Shown here in pieces: positions 25,871 through 33,514 of a DNA stretch of 64,000 bases. The stretch comes from Bradyrhizobium guangxiense. Its GTDB lineage: Bacteria > Pseudomonadota > Alphaproteobacteria > Rhizobiales > Xanthobacteraceae. Position 1 is the stretch's first letter, and each line of letters starts with the position of its first letter. The stretch is from assembly GCF_004114915.1 (NCBI RefSeq), contig NZ_CP022219.1, positions 6,788,501-6,852,500 of the forward strand, read 5' to 3'. Both the position numbers and the translations under genes were made by a program. The notes beneath the pieces are model-generated. The model was not told the DNA's origin and ran no database searches. It was given only the letters and a program-made list of their open reading frames with translations.

Positions 25871-25900
25871 ACCCTCTGTTGGCTTGATGCCTCGGAGGGT
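25871..25900 (+). promoter_or_regulatory. Hairpin that could sequester a ribosome site
   Basis: ACCCTC (25871-25876) pairs with GAGGGT (25895-25900). The second arm is the likely Shine-Dalgarno sequence, 6 bases before the ATG at 25907, and a TTT follows. The structure could act as a translational control or a weak terminator. The stem is only 6 bp. Confidence 0.35.
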
Positions 25901-25906
25901 TTTCCC

Positions 25907-26098
25907 ATGGATGACGAACTTGTTGCGCACGCTCTTTCACTCGTCCTCGACGACCCGCGCATAGGCGATTGGGTGACGGTAGAAGCCGATAAACGCCTAG
26001 GCCGCAAAGGTCCTGAGGACGTTGAATTCTGGCGGACATACACCGCCGTCACCAACGAGCTGCTCGATGCGGTGCGAGCGAAGAACAATGCTGACTGA
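25907..26098 (+). CDS. Small acidic hypothetical protein
   Basis: A 63-residue protein (MDDELVAHALSLVLDDPRIG start; EFWRTYTAVTNELLDAV end), predicted helical. No family recognised. GGAGGGT precedes the ATG at 25907 and may be hidden in a hairpin. It follows the 25431 gene by 68 bases in the same direction and converges on the XRE repressor gene. Confidence 0.6.
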   Translation: MDDELVAHALSLVLDDPRIGDWVTVEADKRLGRKGPEDVEFWRTYTAVTNELLDAVRAKNNAD

Positions 26099-26108
26099 AC
26101 TAGGCCGC

Positions 26109-26342
26109 TCAGGCCTTCTTGGGCGGCTTCCGGGCCGGACGCTGAAGGAAGTCAGCTGGCTCAGCCTGGAGCACCTTTGAGATTTTGACGAGCACCTCCA
26201 GGCCGACCCATGTCGAGCCCTTCTCCAACTTACTGATGTAGGTGCGATTCACGCCGGCGTCCGTCGCGAGGGTCTCCTGCGAGAACCCTCGTTCTCGCCG
26301 AATCCTTCGCAAATTGTTCGCGACCACTTGGCGCCAATCCAT
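26109..26342 (-). CDS. XRE-family HTH repressor
   Basis: A 77-residue helix-turn-helix protein. The Cro/C1-type domain covers residues 5-65 (VVANNLRRIRRERGFSQETLA, then GVNRTYISKLEKGSTWVGLE) and the tail is basic (PARKPPKKA). The ATG at 26342 gives the canonical domain start; a TTG farther upstream would fall inside an operator palindrome. Two palindromes at 26361-26393, just upstream, fit autoregulation and control of the divergent membrane-protein genes at 26425-27657. Confidence 0.88.
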   Translation of the reverse strand: MDWRQVVANNLRRIRRERGFSQETLATDAGVNRTYISKLEKGSTWVGLEVLVKISKVLQAEPADFLQRPARKPPKKA

Positions 26343-26360
26343 AGGCCAAGTGATTGCGCT

Positions 26361-26393
26361 GTTGCTTATAAGCAACCACCGCTTTAAAGCAAC
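26361..26393. promoter_or_regulatory. Two operator-like palindromes for the XRE repressor
   Basis: GTTGCTTATAAGCAAC (26361-26376) is a perfect 16-bp palindrome. GCTTTAAAGC (26381-26390), continuing into AAC, is a second, shorter version of the same GTTGCTT..AAGCAAC theme. They occupy the gap between the repressor gene and the divergent 26425 gene. Confidence 0.75.
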
Positions 26394-26424
26394 AAACTGG
26401 AACCTTTAAACGAGGAATCGTCAG

Positions 26425-26679
26425 ATGGCTCAAGGGGTCTGGAGGCGCGAGAACAAGCCGGGTGTTGAGTTTGACCGGGCTTGGAAATGGCTTTTGCTTC
26501 CAGGCGTGGTCGCTCAGTGGTTTCTTTATACGTTTCCAACCGGCAGCTTTGCCAAAGTAGTCACTGATACCCGGGTGGCTCGAAGTCCCATAATGACCTA
26601 CGTGATCAGCGGGATCTTTTATATCCTGGTTTTGCCGCTAATCGGGTTGGCCCTGCTCTCGCTGATCTCTGCTCGGTGA
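26425..26679 (+). CDS. Small two-helix membrane protein
   Basis: An 84-residue protein with hydrophobic segments at about residues 20-40 (KWLLLPGVVAQWFLYTF) and 58-80 (YVISGIFYILVLPLIGLAL). No family recognised. It lies 3 bases upstream of the membrane J-domain gene and is divergent from the XRE repressor, whose operators lie in its promoter region. It probably works with the J-domain protein at the inner membrane; this is inferred from coupling only. Confidence 0.7.
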   Translation: MAQGVWRRENKPGVEFDRAWKWLLLPGVVAQWFLYTFPTGSFAKVVTDTRVARSPIMTYVISGIFYILVLPLIGLALLSLISAR

Positions 26680-26682
26680 TGC

Positions 26683-27657
26683 ATGGCTAAAAAGCCACCG
26701 CAAGAGCCGCTCGGCTGCACGATCGCAACCTTGGTTATCATCGGGCTTGCCTATTCGCTCCCCTATCTTTTCACCTTTACCGTCTACGCGTTTCCATTAT
26801 TCCTCATCTTTCTTTTGGTGTTCGCTAGCTGGACTAGACGGCCGGAGCCAGAGCTCATCGACGAGTCGCAGATTAGTGCTGCCTTGCACGACCTTGAAAC
26901 AACCAAGAGGTCGCTGCTTGACGAGATTGCTGGTTTAAGAGACCAAGGCGCGAGAGAAGGCGTGCGGTATCTCACAGTAGAAGATCGCTTCGAGATGCGT
27001 TCTCGCAGGGGGCAGGATTTGAACGAAGCCCTCGCGAATGCGAGATCGGCTTTGGCCGATGTCGTTACTCGCATTGAGATGGCGCAGCATCCTCAACATC
27101 GCAGAGATCATGCTTGGCGGCTGTCTATGCGATCTTGGAGACGAGGAAGGGCCTATCGTCTCGCGTTCATCGCCGCGCTGTTTAGCTTTGCTGCCTCCGC
27201 TGCTCTCCTCAAAGCATACATATATGAAGGCGCTGATCTACTTGTGTGGAATGCCTTTCCGAATCTTATCGGTCGTCACGTCGAAGTGGCGACCGTTTTT
27301 GGATGGGTGCTTGGCTTGGCGACGTTCTTGGCCATTCGACGTAGCAATCGACTGGCCGCTGAGCGTGAAAACGGCGCTTCGGAACGTCACGCTGACGTGT
27401 TGGATTATATCGGACCACAATCAGGCGATGGCGGCTATCAGGGCAATATAGAGATCGACGATCCCTATTTGATCTTGAACGTCTCGCCGCAAGCGACAAT
27501 ACCTGAAATTAAAGCGGCCTATCGGCTCGCAATCGTCAAGTGCCATCCCGACACGGTGGCCGACCGCAGTAAATCAATCCGCGAGGCCGCTGAAGCCGAG
27601 GCTCAGCGCGTCAATGCAGCATACGACGCCATTCGGAACGAGCAGGGTTTCAACTAG
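26683..27657 (+). CDS. Membrane-anchored J-domain (DnaJ-like) protein
   Basis: A 324-residue protein. Hydrophobic segments lie near residues 12-45 and about 165-215 (AFIAALFSFAASAALLKAY; VFGWVLGLATFLAI), with a charged, coiled-coil-like stretch between (about 60-130). The C-terminal 65 residues are a J domain: DPYLILNVSPQATIPEIKAAY with an intact HPD (H288-D290). J domains stimulate Hsp70 ATPases, so this protein may recruit DnaK to the membrane. It is coupled to the small membrane protein upstream and probably under XRE control. The substrate is unknown. Confidence 0.88.
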   Translation: MAKKPPQEPLGCTIATLVIIGLAYSLPYLFTFTVYAFPLFLIFLLVFASWTRRPEPELIDESQISAALHDLETTKRSLLDEIAGLRDQGAREGVRYLTVEDRFEMRSRRGQDLNEALANARSALADVVTRIEMAQHPQHRRDHAWRLSMRSWRRGRAYRLAFIAALFSFAASAALLKAYIYEGADLLVWNAFPNLIGRHVEVATVFGWVLGLATFLAIRRSNRLAAERENGASERHADVLDYIGPQSGDGGYQGNIEIDDPYLILNVSPQATIPEIKAAYRLAIVKCHPDTVADRSKSIREAAEAEAQRVNAAYDAIRNEQGFN

Positions 27658-27952
27658 CGCGCATAGCTAAGCGGCGGACTCGGCGAGCACTTTGATCCAT
27701 GGCGGCTCTCGTCGCTCGAGTCGCCCGACCTAATCTCTTGCATCTTCACCAGCTCCGACCACCCAGGACCTCGGCTACTCGCCTAGCCATGCCGATTATT
27801 GAGAGAAGGTCGCAGAGGGCGGCATCCCTGCTCAAATGTCATTGCTGCGGCACGAAAATATCCGCCCTTCTCTGCCAATCGCTTGAACCTGCGAGGGATA
27901 TTCGCGTAACGTGCCACCTAAGTTTGTATGGGAAGGCAATCTGGGGGCAAGC

Positions 27953-29671
27953 GTGAGAAAATTAAAGGTAACGGTAAGCGGTGGGGGACCCGTAGGCTTG
28001 GCTTTTGCGCTGAAGCTACAGGAGCTAATGGGCGATACGGCTATCATTGAGGTTTTTGACAGCCGATGGATGAAGACAGATCAGGGAATCGAATGGAGGG
28101 GGAAAGGTGAAGGTAACGCCCGGAGGCAGCAAGTCGTTACAATCCAGAGTCGCCAGTACACTCAACTTCCGAAGGCCGCTCAAGATGAACTGTTTCAAGA
28201 GGGACAATTTACGGAGATGTGGCCCATAGGGCCGGATTCACCTCCGGAGCTTGGGCCACCTCGCAATATGCGGATTGCACAAATCGAGGACACGCTGCTT
28301 CAGCTGGCCGTAAGTGATCCTAGAATACAAATGCGCGTCGAGCGTTTTTCGCCTAAAACACACAATATCAGCGACCAACACGTGCTAGTCATTTGCGAAG
28401 GCGCGAGCTCTTCGACAAGAGAATTCTTCCTGGACAAATTTGGCGAGCCTGACGCGAAGTCTTATTCCTTGATAGACCAGGATGATGATGACGATGATGA
28501 GGAAAGTCCGCTGGAGGATGTTGTTCTTGGACTTTTAGTCAAATCAAAACTCCCAGATGCGACCGCCGTCGCACTCACGATTGGCCAGAATCGTTTTCTA
28601 CTTAATTCCCTCAATGGCGAGGGATTTTTGAACATGCGACTGCATCCCGAAGAGGTGAAGGAAGTTTTAGGCGTGAACCTCGCAGAAGAAAGGTTCGAAG
28701 AATGTATCCAGTCTAATCCGTGTATGATGCAACGAGACGCAAAGGATGGTGGCAAGTACTACTGCCCTACCCACAACACGTATTTCAAGCCCGCACTTGA
28801 GCCTCGTGCTTCGCTCCTTTGGCCACGCATCTTGGATGGATTACGCTTATTTGGCGTAGCGGAATCTGATTTGAAGGGCATCACGGCTTTCCGACTTGCA
28901 ATGGTACAGCGGCCTCGTTTTTGCGCCGAAGTTTTGCCTCCCACAAGAAATTCGCCTGGCACTTACGGTTGCCTATTGGGAGATGCTGCAAATGCTATAC
29001 ATTTCTGGCCCGGTCGAGGCTTGAACAGCGGACTTGCATCCGCGTTTTCGCTCGCTCATTGCCTACGTGATGAGTGGAACGATAACGGATTGCGTGACGC
29101 CAGCTTCATGCGGCACGAGGCCTTCATGGCAATGTTGCAGTATCGACATAAGACGCGTGCTTGGCGAGCGATGACAAGCGTCGATGGCGCAGGCAATATA
29201 CAGGCGATCAAGAATCTGATTGCTAAGTCGTATGCATCTGCACCCGACCCCAATAAAGACTACCGCGGTTTGCTGGTGGATAGATTCGCTGGAGTTACGA
29301 AGCGACTCGAAGGGCGATTGACTAATCTGCCCGACGCGAAGGATTTCAATGCGTTGTTAGGCAAGCTAAAAGGTAGAAACGCACTGCGCGTTCTTTATGA
29401 ATGTGGAGCCTGGGATACACGACGTATGGGAGGCGACGAAGTCGATCTGAGGCTCCTCTTTGATCGTACGATAGTGCCAATGCAAACCATGCCTGCACGA
29501 CCTCCCGTGCAGATACTGAAGAAGAGTTCTTCTCTGCCACGTGCACCGTATTTCCTTTTGGGCGTTATCTTAGCCCTCGGGTCACTCGTCGCACTTGAAT
29601 TAAGCTTCCCCGGAAGCTTCACCTTTTGGGTAAATATGGTCGGAAGCTACATCAAGCAATTGATAAACTAA
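27953..29671 (+). CDS. MICAL-like FAD-dependent monooxygenase with membrane tail
   Basis: A 572-residue flavoprotein. It begins with a beta-strand and SGGGPVGLAFALKLQ (glycines at 10-15), the ADP-binding fold for FAD. A second FAD contact, LLGDAANAIHFWPGRGLNSG, lies near residue 342. This pair is typical of PHBH/MICAL-type monooxygenases. Between them is an acidic DDDDDDEES run (about 180). The C-terminus has one membrane helix (APYFLLGVILALGSLVALEL, about 530-550). The GTG at 27953 places the glycine loop correctly; a GTG 14 codons upstream is possible. It stands alone, before the STAND genes. Substrate unknown; a defence role is speculative. Confidence 0.8.
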   Translation: MRKLKVTVSGGGPVGLAFALKLQELMGDTAIIEVFDSRWMKTDQGIEWRGKGEGNARRQQVVTIQSRQYTQLPKAAQDELFQEGQFTEMWPIGPDSPPELGPPRNMRIAQIEDTLLQLAVSDPRIQMRVERFSPKTHNISDQHVLVICEGASSSTREFFLDKFGEPDAKSYSLIDQDDDDDDEESPLEDVVLGLLVKSKLPDATAVALTIGQNRFLLNSLNGEGFLNMRLHPEEVKEVLGVNLAEERFEECIQSNPCMMQRDAKDGGKYYCPTHNTYFKPALEPRASLLWPRILDGLRLFGVAESDLKGITAFRLAMVQRPRFCAEVLPPTRNSPGTYGCLLGDAANAIHFWPGRGLNSGLASAFSLAHCLRDEWNDNGLRDASFMRHEAFMAMLQYRHKTRAWRAMTSVDGAGNIQAIKNLIAKSYASAPDPNKDYRGLLVDRFAGVTKRLEGRLTNLPDAKDFNALLGKLKGRNALRVLYECGAWDTRRMGGDEVDLRLLFDRTIVPMQTMPARPPVQILKKSSSLPRAPYFLLGVILALGSLVALELSFPGSFTFWVNMVGSYIKQLIN

Positions 29672-29997
29672 GGTCTTCCCAACACATTAAAAAATCGAAC
29701 GATAGTATCGTATTGCCTCCTGCGATTCTCTGCGAGAAGAGCTTGATAACGTCAAACGTAAACGCTGGTCTACCGTTTAAGGAGTGCTCTGGTAATCCCA
29801 CAGTTTAGGCAGATTGTGGCCGCGATTTCATCTTCAGTCGCCACTTCTAGGATTCGCAAGCGCGTCCTGTAAGAGGAGAAACCGACACAAGAACCATCAC
29901 CTGCGACTGCGTTTCCACGAACCGGCAGGGGACGTCCGTGCTTGGCTTTTGCTAAATCACGAGCTGCAACTCTAGTGCAAGGCGATCTATGCTGTTG
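29672..29997. other. Non-coding stretch
   Basis: About 325 bases between the flavoprotein gene and the convergent NACHT remnant. Only a 60-codon frame without a clear start site occurs here. Nothing else was recognised. Confidence 0.4.
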
Positions 29998-32369
29998 TCA
30001 CTTGATGGCGTCTTTCTCATGTCTTTGAAGGAAGACCTTGTCGGCTGGTATAAGCCACCGAGATGGTGACTTCACAAATAACGACGTGTTTCGATGAACC
30101 CACGATCTTGCAAATTGCACGAGAGCGCTGTCCATATCGTCCCGGCCGATCACGACTTCTAGGAGGGAGACGGTCGATATCGATTCATCACTATCATCAG
30201 CACCATCAGCATCATCCAAGGATAGTTCGGCGAGGCCCATCAGCGCGACGCCGAATGCAGAGGCGTGCTCCGCGGAGCATGACGCGAGTGATGATCTCGT
30301 CTCTTCGATAATACCATAGTCGAACCAAGGAAGTACCGTAGCGCTGCCACCTGAGACCTGAAAGGGTGCTTGTTCGATCGCCCGATGCGAAATTGCTTTG
30401 AACAGCTTAAAATAGGGCGCATCTTCCTCATTCCTCCTACCGAGCAAGACTTCGGCGCTTTCAAAGGTACCTAAACTGAAATCAACATACCGCCAATCAA
30501 GTCGCCTATCGGGCACCACCGAAGCTGACCACATTGCCAAGCCAGACTCTGTCGCGAAGCTTGTTGTCGCTTGAGACAGATCAAAGACTATCTTAGGAAA
30601 CGACGCCTGGCGTATTTCGGCATCCACGGCTCGGCTAATGAAGGAGCTGTCGAATTTCCGCTGCACGCCGCGGAATCGCTGGACAATGGGGGAGAACTCC
30701 ACTGGATAACTATCACGCGATGATAGATAGCACGCGTATAGCCAATCGATGACGAAGCCAATCTTATGTCCCTCGCGCCGCTCTATTCGATCTGCAAGAG
30801 ACTGGTAGACACCCTCCACTATAGCGCTGCTGAACTTAGTCGAATGTTCGATCAGATTGCCGATTGAGCTGCTCCATTGCTCTTTCGATTCGACGGAGTT
30901 GGTAAGCTCGCGAACAATGCGAATGAGCGATTGCTCATTCGGCTGCAAATATCCAACGCTTTCGATAACGAACTGCACTGAGCGCGCAAGCATATCCATG
31001 CTTGACGCGTCTCGTTTTCCCCTCTTCGCGACAGCACTGGCACGAGCCTTCGCCAGAACGTCTATCAATTGGTTAGTGAGCTGCTGAGCCGATTTTAGTT
31101 TGCTGGCGGTCTTCAACTGAAGCGCTAAGTGTAGGGGTACAGTTTGCTCGCCTGCCAAAATGTAGGGCGTCGCGTGTACGAGCAGCGCGTCTATACTGTC
31201 GAATGCGTCATCAAGCCACCTTGCATAAAAATACTCCATGAATGTGCGGTGGCTGAACTCAAATATTCCCGCACTTCTCTCTGAAGTATCCAAGATCGGC
31301 CAATCAAGTGTGAAACAAACCTGTCCGCTGCCGCCTGGGCACGGTGTTCAGTATCAATCTCATAAACGTTTCTGAAAAATTCGAGCACGCGAGACCGCAA
31401 CCATTCCTGATTGGGTTGTTCGACTTCCGGAGATATCAAGTAGAGGTGTCGAGCGAGCTCCGTAACGAGTTGAAAAAGCCAGTGCGGATCCGGTATCTCC
31501 GGATCGATTGCTTTCAAGCTATCCCATCTCCGAAAAAGCAGATCGGAACATTCCGCGTAAAGTTCAATTCGATTGTCGGGAATTCGCTGCCCTACGCTGT
31601 AAATCCAGACTATTAGTGCGAGAAGCAGAGGATTCCGAACAAACTCTTCAGCGTGACGTTGCGCCTGCTGAATAAACTGATCCTGCTCTCGGTCGATGTC
31701 TTCGTCTGTCTTTTCGAAGACCCAGCGGCTTGCTGAACGAAAATACGCCCTCGTCTCAGCTGACGAGAATTGTCGAAGGTGGAATATTTCAACGCCTAAA
31801 ATCGGAGTAACGATAAAGTCGGTACGCCGGCAGGTGAAAATGAAGGTGTTTTGCAGGAAACGATTTGCAAACTGCTTCATAGACGATATTGCATCGCGCC
31901 GCTTGGCAGCGCTAACAATTTCGTCGACGCCGTCAAAAACGATCACCATTCTACCGAAGAATAGGAGATGTTGGACGATTTCGAGCCATTCTGACTCGTG
32001 GAAATGCAGGTTGCATTGCCTCGCAATTTCTTTCGCGACGAAACGCAGCAAGTTGCCGAAGGCATCTCCCGACAATTCTAATGACAGACGCCGCACTTCA
32101 ACCTTCACATAGAGTCGAGCGTTGGAGTTTTGTTCGCGTATTCTGAGTCCGTCGAGACAGAAGCGCTGAGCCAGCGTCGACTTCCCTCCGCCAGGATCAC
32201 CAAGAATAACGCATTGCTGAATTTCGGAGAGCGCCACCCCGTAGGGCTGAGCCGCATACTCACGATGCGCTGCCACACTTTGCGCTGATGCGGTAAGGCC
32301 GCGTCTAACCGAGAAATCTTGGCGTTGCAAAACTGCCGGCACGTAGAGCTTATCAAGCTCGCAATCCAC
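29998..32369 (-). pseudogene. NACHT-type STAND NTPase, frameshifted
   Basis: Two frames together encode one NACHT protein. The first (32369 to about 31280) has Walker A GDPGGGKST (57-65), Walker B VIVFDGVDEI and the NACHT-style stretch ending SHLIGRS. The matching continuation, LDTSERSAGIFEFSHRTFMEYFYARW, lies in another frame that runs to 29998. The slip is near 31280, within CGATCTTGGATAC on the minus strand; no slippery heptamer is visible, so this looks like a mutation and not programmed frameshifting. The C-terminal 400 residues would be the sensor. Upstream, an in-frame TAG separates it from 32400-33083, so the original protein was probably longer. A sequencing error is the alternative. 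Confidence 0.8.
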
Positions 32370-32399
32370 AGAGCGCTGTGCAGGTCCATCGATTCTTAC

Positions 32400-33083
32400 C
32401 TACTCGTATGCATTGATCAGCGATGAGGTAATTTGCTGCAATCGTTCCGTGACAAGGTCCGGAGAAAGAGAAGCCCATGCTGGTAATTGCACTCGCTCAC
32501 TCGCCCTCTTTGGTGAACCGGGCGATACGAGTGATCGAGCTGCCAGCGACACCGCCTTAGCAATATCGGGGCGCACATCGCTTACGATCGAACGTACTTT
32601 TCCTAAGTCGTCTTCCGCGTACTTGGTACGCTGGCTGTCGAAGACAAATAAAATGTCCTTTTGGGTCTGGAGACGAAGACTTTCGCGGAGCACAAAGGTA
32701 ATAGTCTTGAATAGCTCTCGGTTAGCATCGGCTTGTTCATGAGCCGTAAGCACCTTTGTGTGCCTTTCGAGCATCGCATCAAACTGAAGCCGTACGCCTG
32801 CATCCTCCAGGTCGTAGAATGCATCTCTCGCTACAAGATGTAGAAGGCCAGTGTCTTTCAGCTCTGCGAGAAAGTTACCGATAGCCTCGTTAACCTGGCC
32901 GCGCTTGCCAAGAATGACATCGAGGTCACCGATCGCTTTAACAAGAGTGGGCGAATGCTTTGACGGCTCGCCCAACGCAAATGATCGCTCGATTTTGTAT
33001 CTACGGTAGATATCGCCAGCAACGGCAGATGCCGCCGGCCGAACTAGCGCGAATATAGGAGACAGAAGCCAAGATAGGGTCAT
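32400..33083 (-). CDS. N-terminal part of the NACHT protein, or separate small protein
   Basis: A 227-residue frame starting with a hydrophobic MTLSWLLSPIFALVRPAAS, then a helical region (TLVKAIGDLDVILGKRGQVNEAI and KTITFVLRESLRLQTQKDIL). Its TAG stop (32402-32400) is followed in the same frame by VRIDGPAQRSVDCELDKLYVP, the lead-in to the NACHT domain. A CAG-to-TAG change would explain a single original protein of about 1030 residues, with this as the effector or localisation domain. It could instead be a separate, coupled gene. I do not recognise the domain. Confidence 0.65.
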   Translation of the reverse strand: MTLSWLLSPIFALVRPAASAVAGDIYRRYKIERSFALGEPSKHSPTLVKAIGDLDVILGKRGQVNEAIGNFLAELKDTGLLHLVARDAFYDLEDAGVRLQFDAMLERHTKVLTAHEQADANRELFKTITFVLRESLRLQTQKDILFVFDSQRTKYAEDDLGKVRSIVSDVRPDIAKAVSLAARSLVSPGSPKRASERVQLPAWASLSPDLVTERLQQITSSLINAYE

Positions 33084-33112
33084 TGAAGATCTGCTTCGGG
33101 TACCAGCGTCGT

Positions 33113-33346
33113 CTAATTACGCCATGTCTGCTTCGTGATCGTATCGAACCACATTTCCATAACGTAGCGAGCGTCCGGTACCGCGCGAAACTGTGTATAG
33201 GAATAGTGCTGACCATTTTGCAGCCATGTCCAGAATGAACCAAAACCGTAGTGGTAGCAGCTATCAGGCGGCCACGGCTCTTTAGCTTCCTTTGCCCACT
33301 TCTCCACCAGCGAGGGCATGGCCGCTTCAGCTTCACACTTCTTCAC
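33113..33346 (-). CDS. Small Trp-rich hypothetical protein
   Basis: A 77-residue protein with many aromatic residues (PPDSCYHYGFGSFWTWLQNG and VMEMWFDTITKQTW). A GTG at 33346 has AGGAG 7 bases upstream and is preferred over the ATG at 33379. It lies 29 bases upstream of the 32400-33083 frame on the same strand, so it may have been transcribed with the NACHT gene. Family and function unknown. Confidence 0.55.
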   Translation of the reverse strand: MKKCEAEAAMPSLVEKWAKEAKEPWPPDSCYHYGFGSFWTWLQNGQHYSYTQFRAVPDARYVMEMWFDTITKQTWRN

Positions 33347-33514
33347 GGCTAATCTCCTGCCGAGACAATCGGATGCCATTTCAAGTCGCGGCTCCCGTTA
33401 AGGATTGATCCTAAAGTCGCAATCAACAGACCCTCGTATTCGGAAGGTGGCAGACTAGCGTGCTAGATACAACCTGCGATATGTTCTTCCTGGAATCATG
33501 TTCGCGAGAGGCGC

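Noticed and set aside
31260..31300. Programmed -1 frameshift in the NACHT gene
   Set aside because: No slippery heptamer or downstream structure is evident at the slip point, so mutation or sequencing error is simpler.
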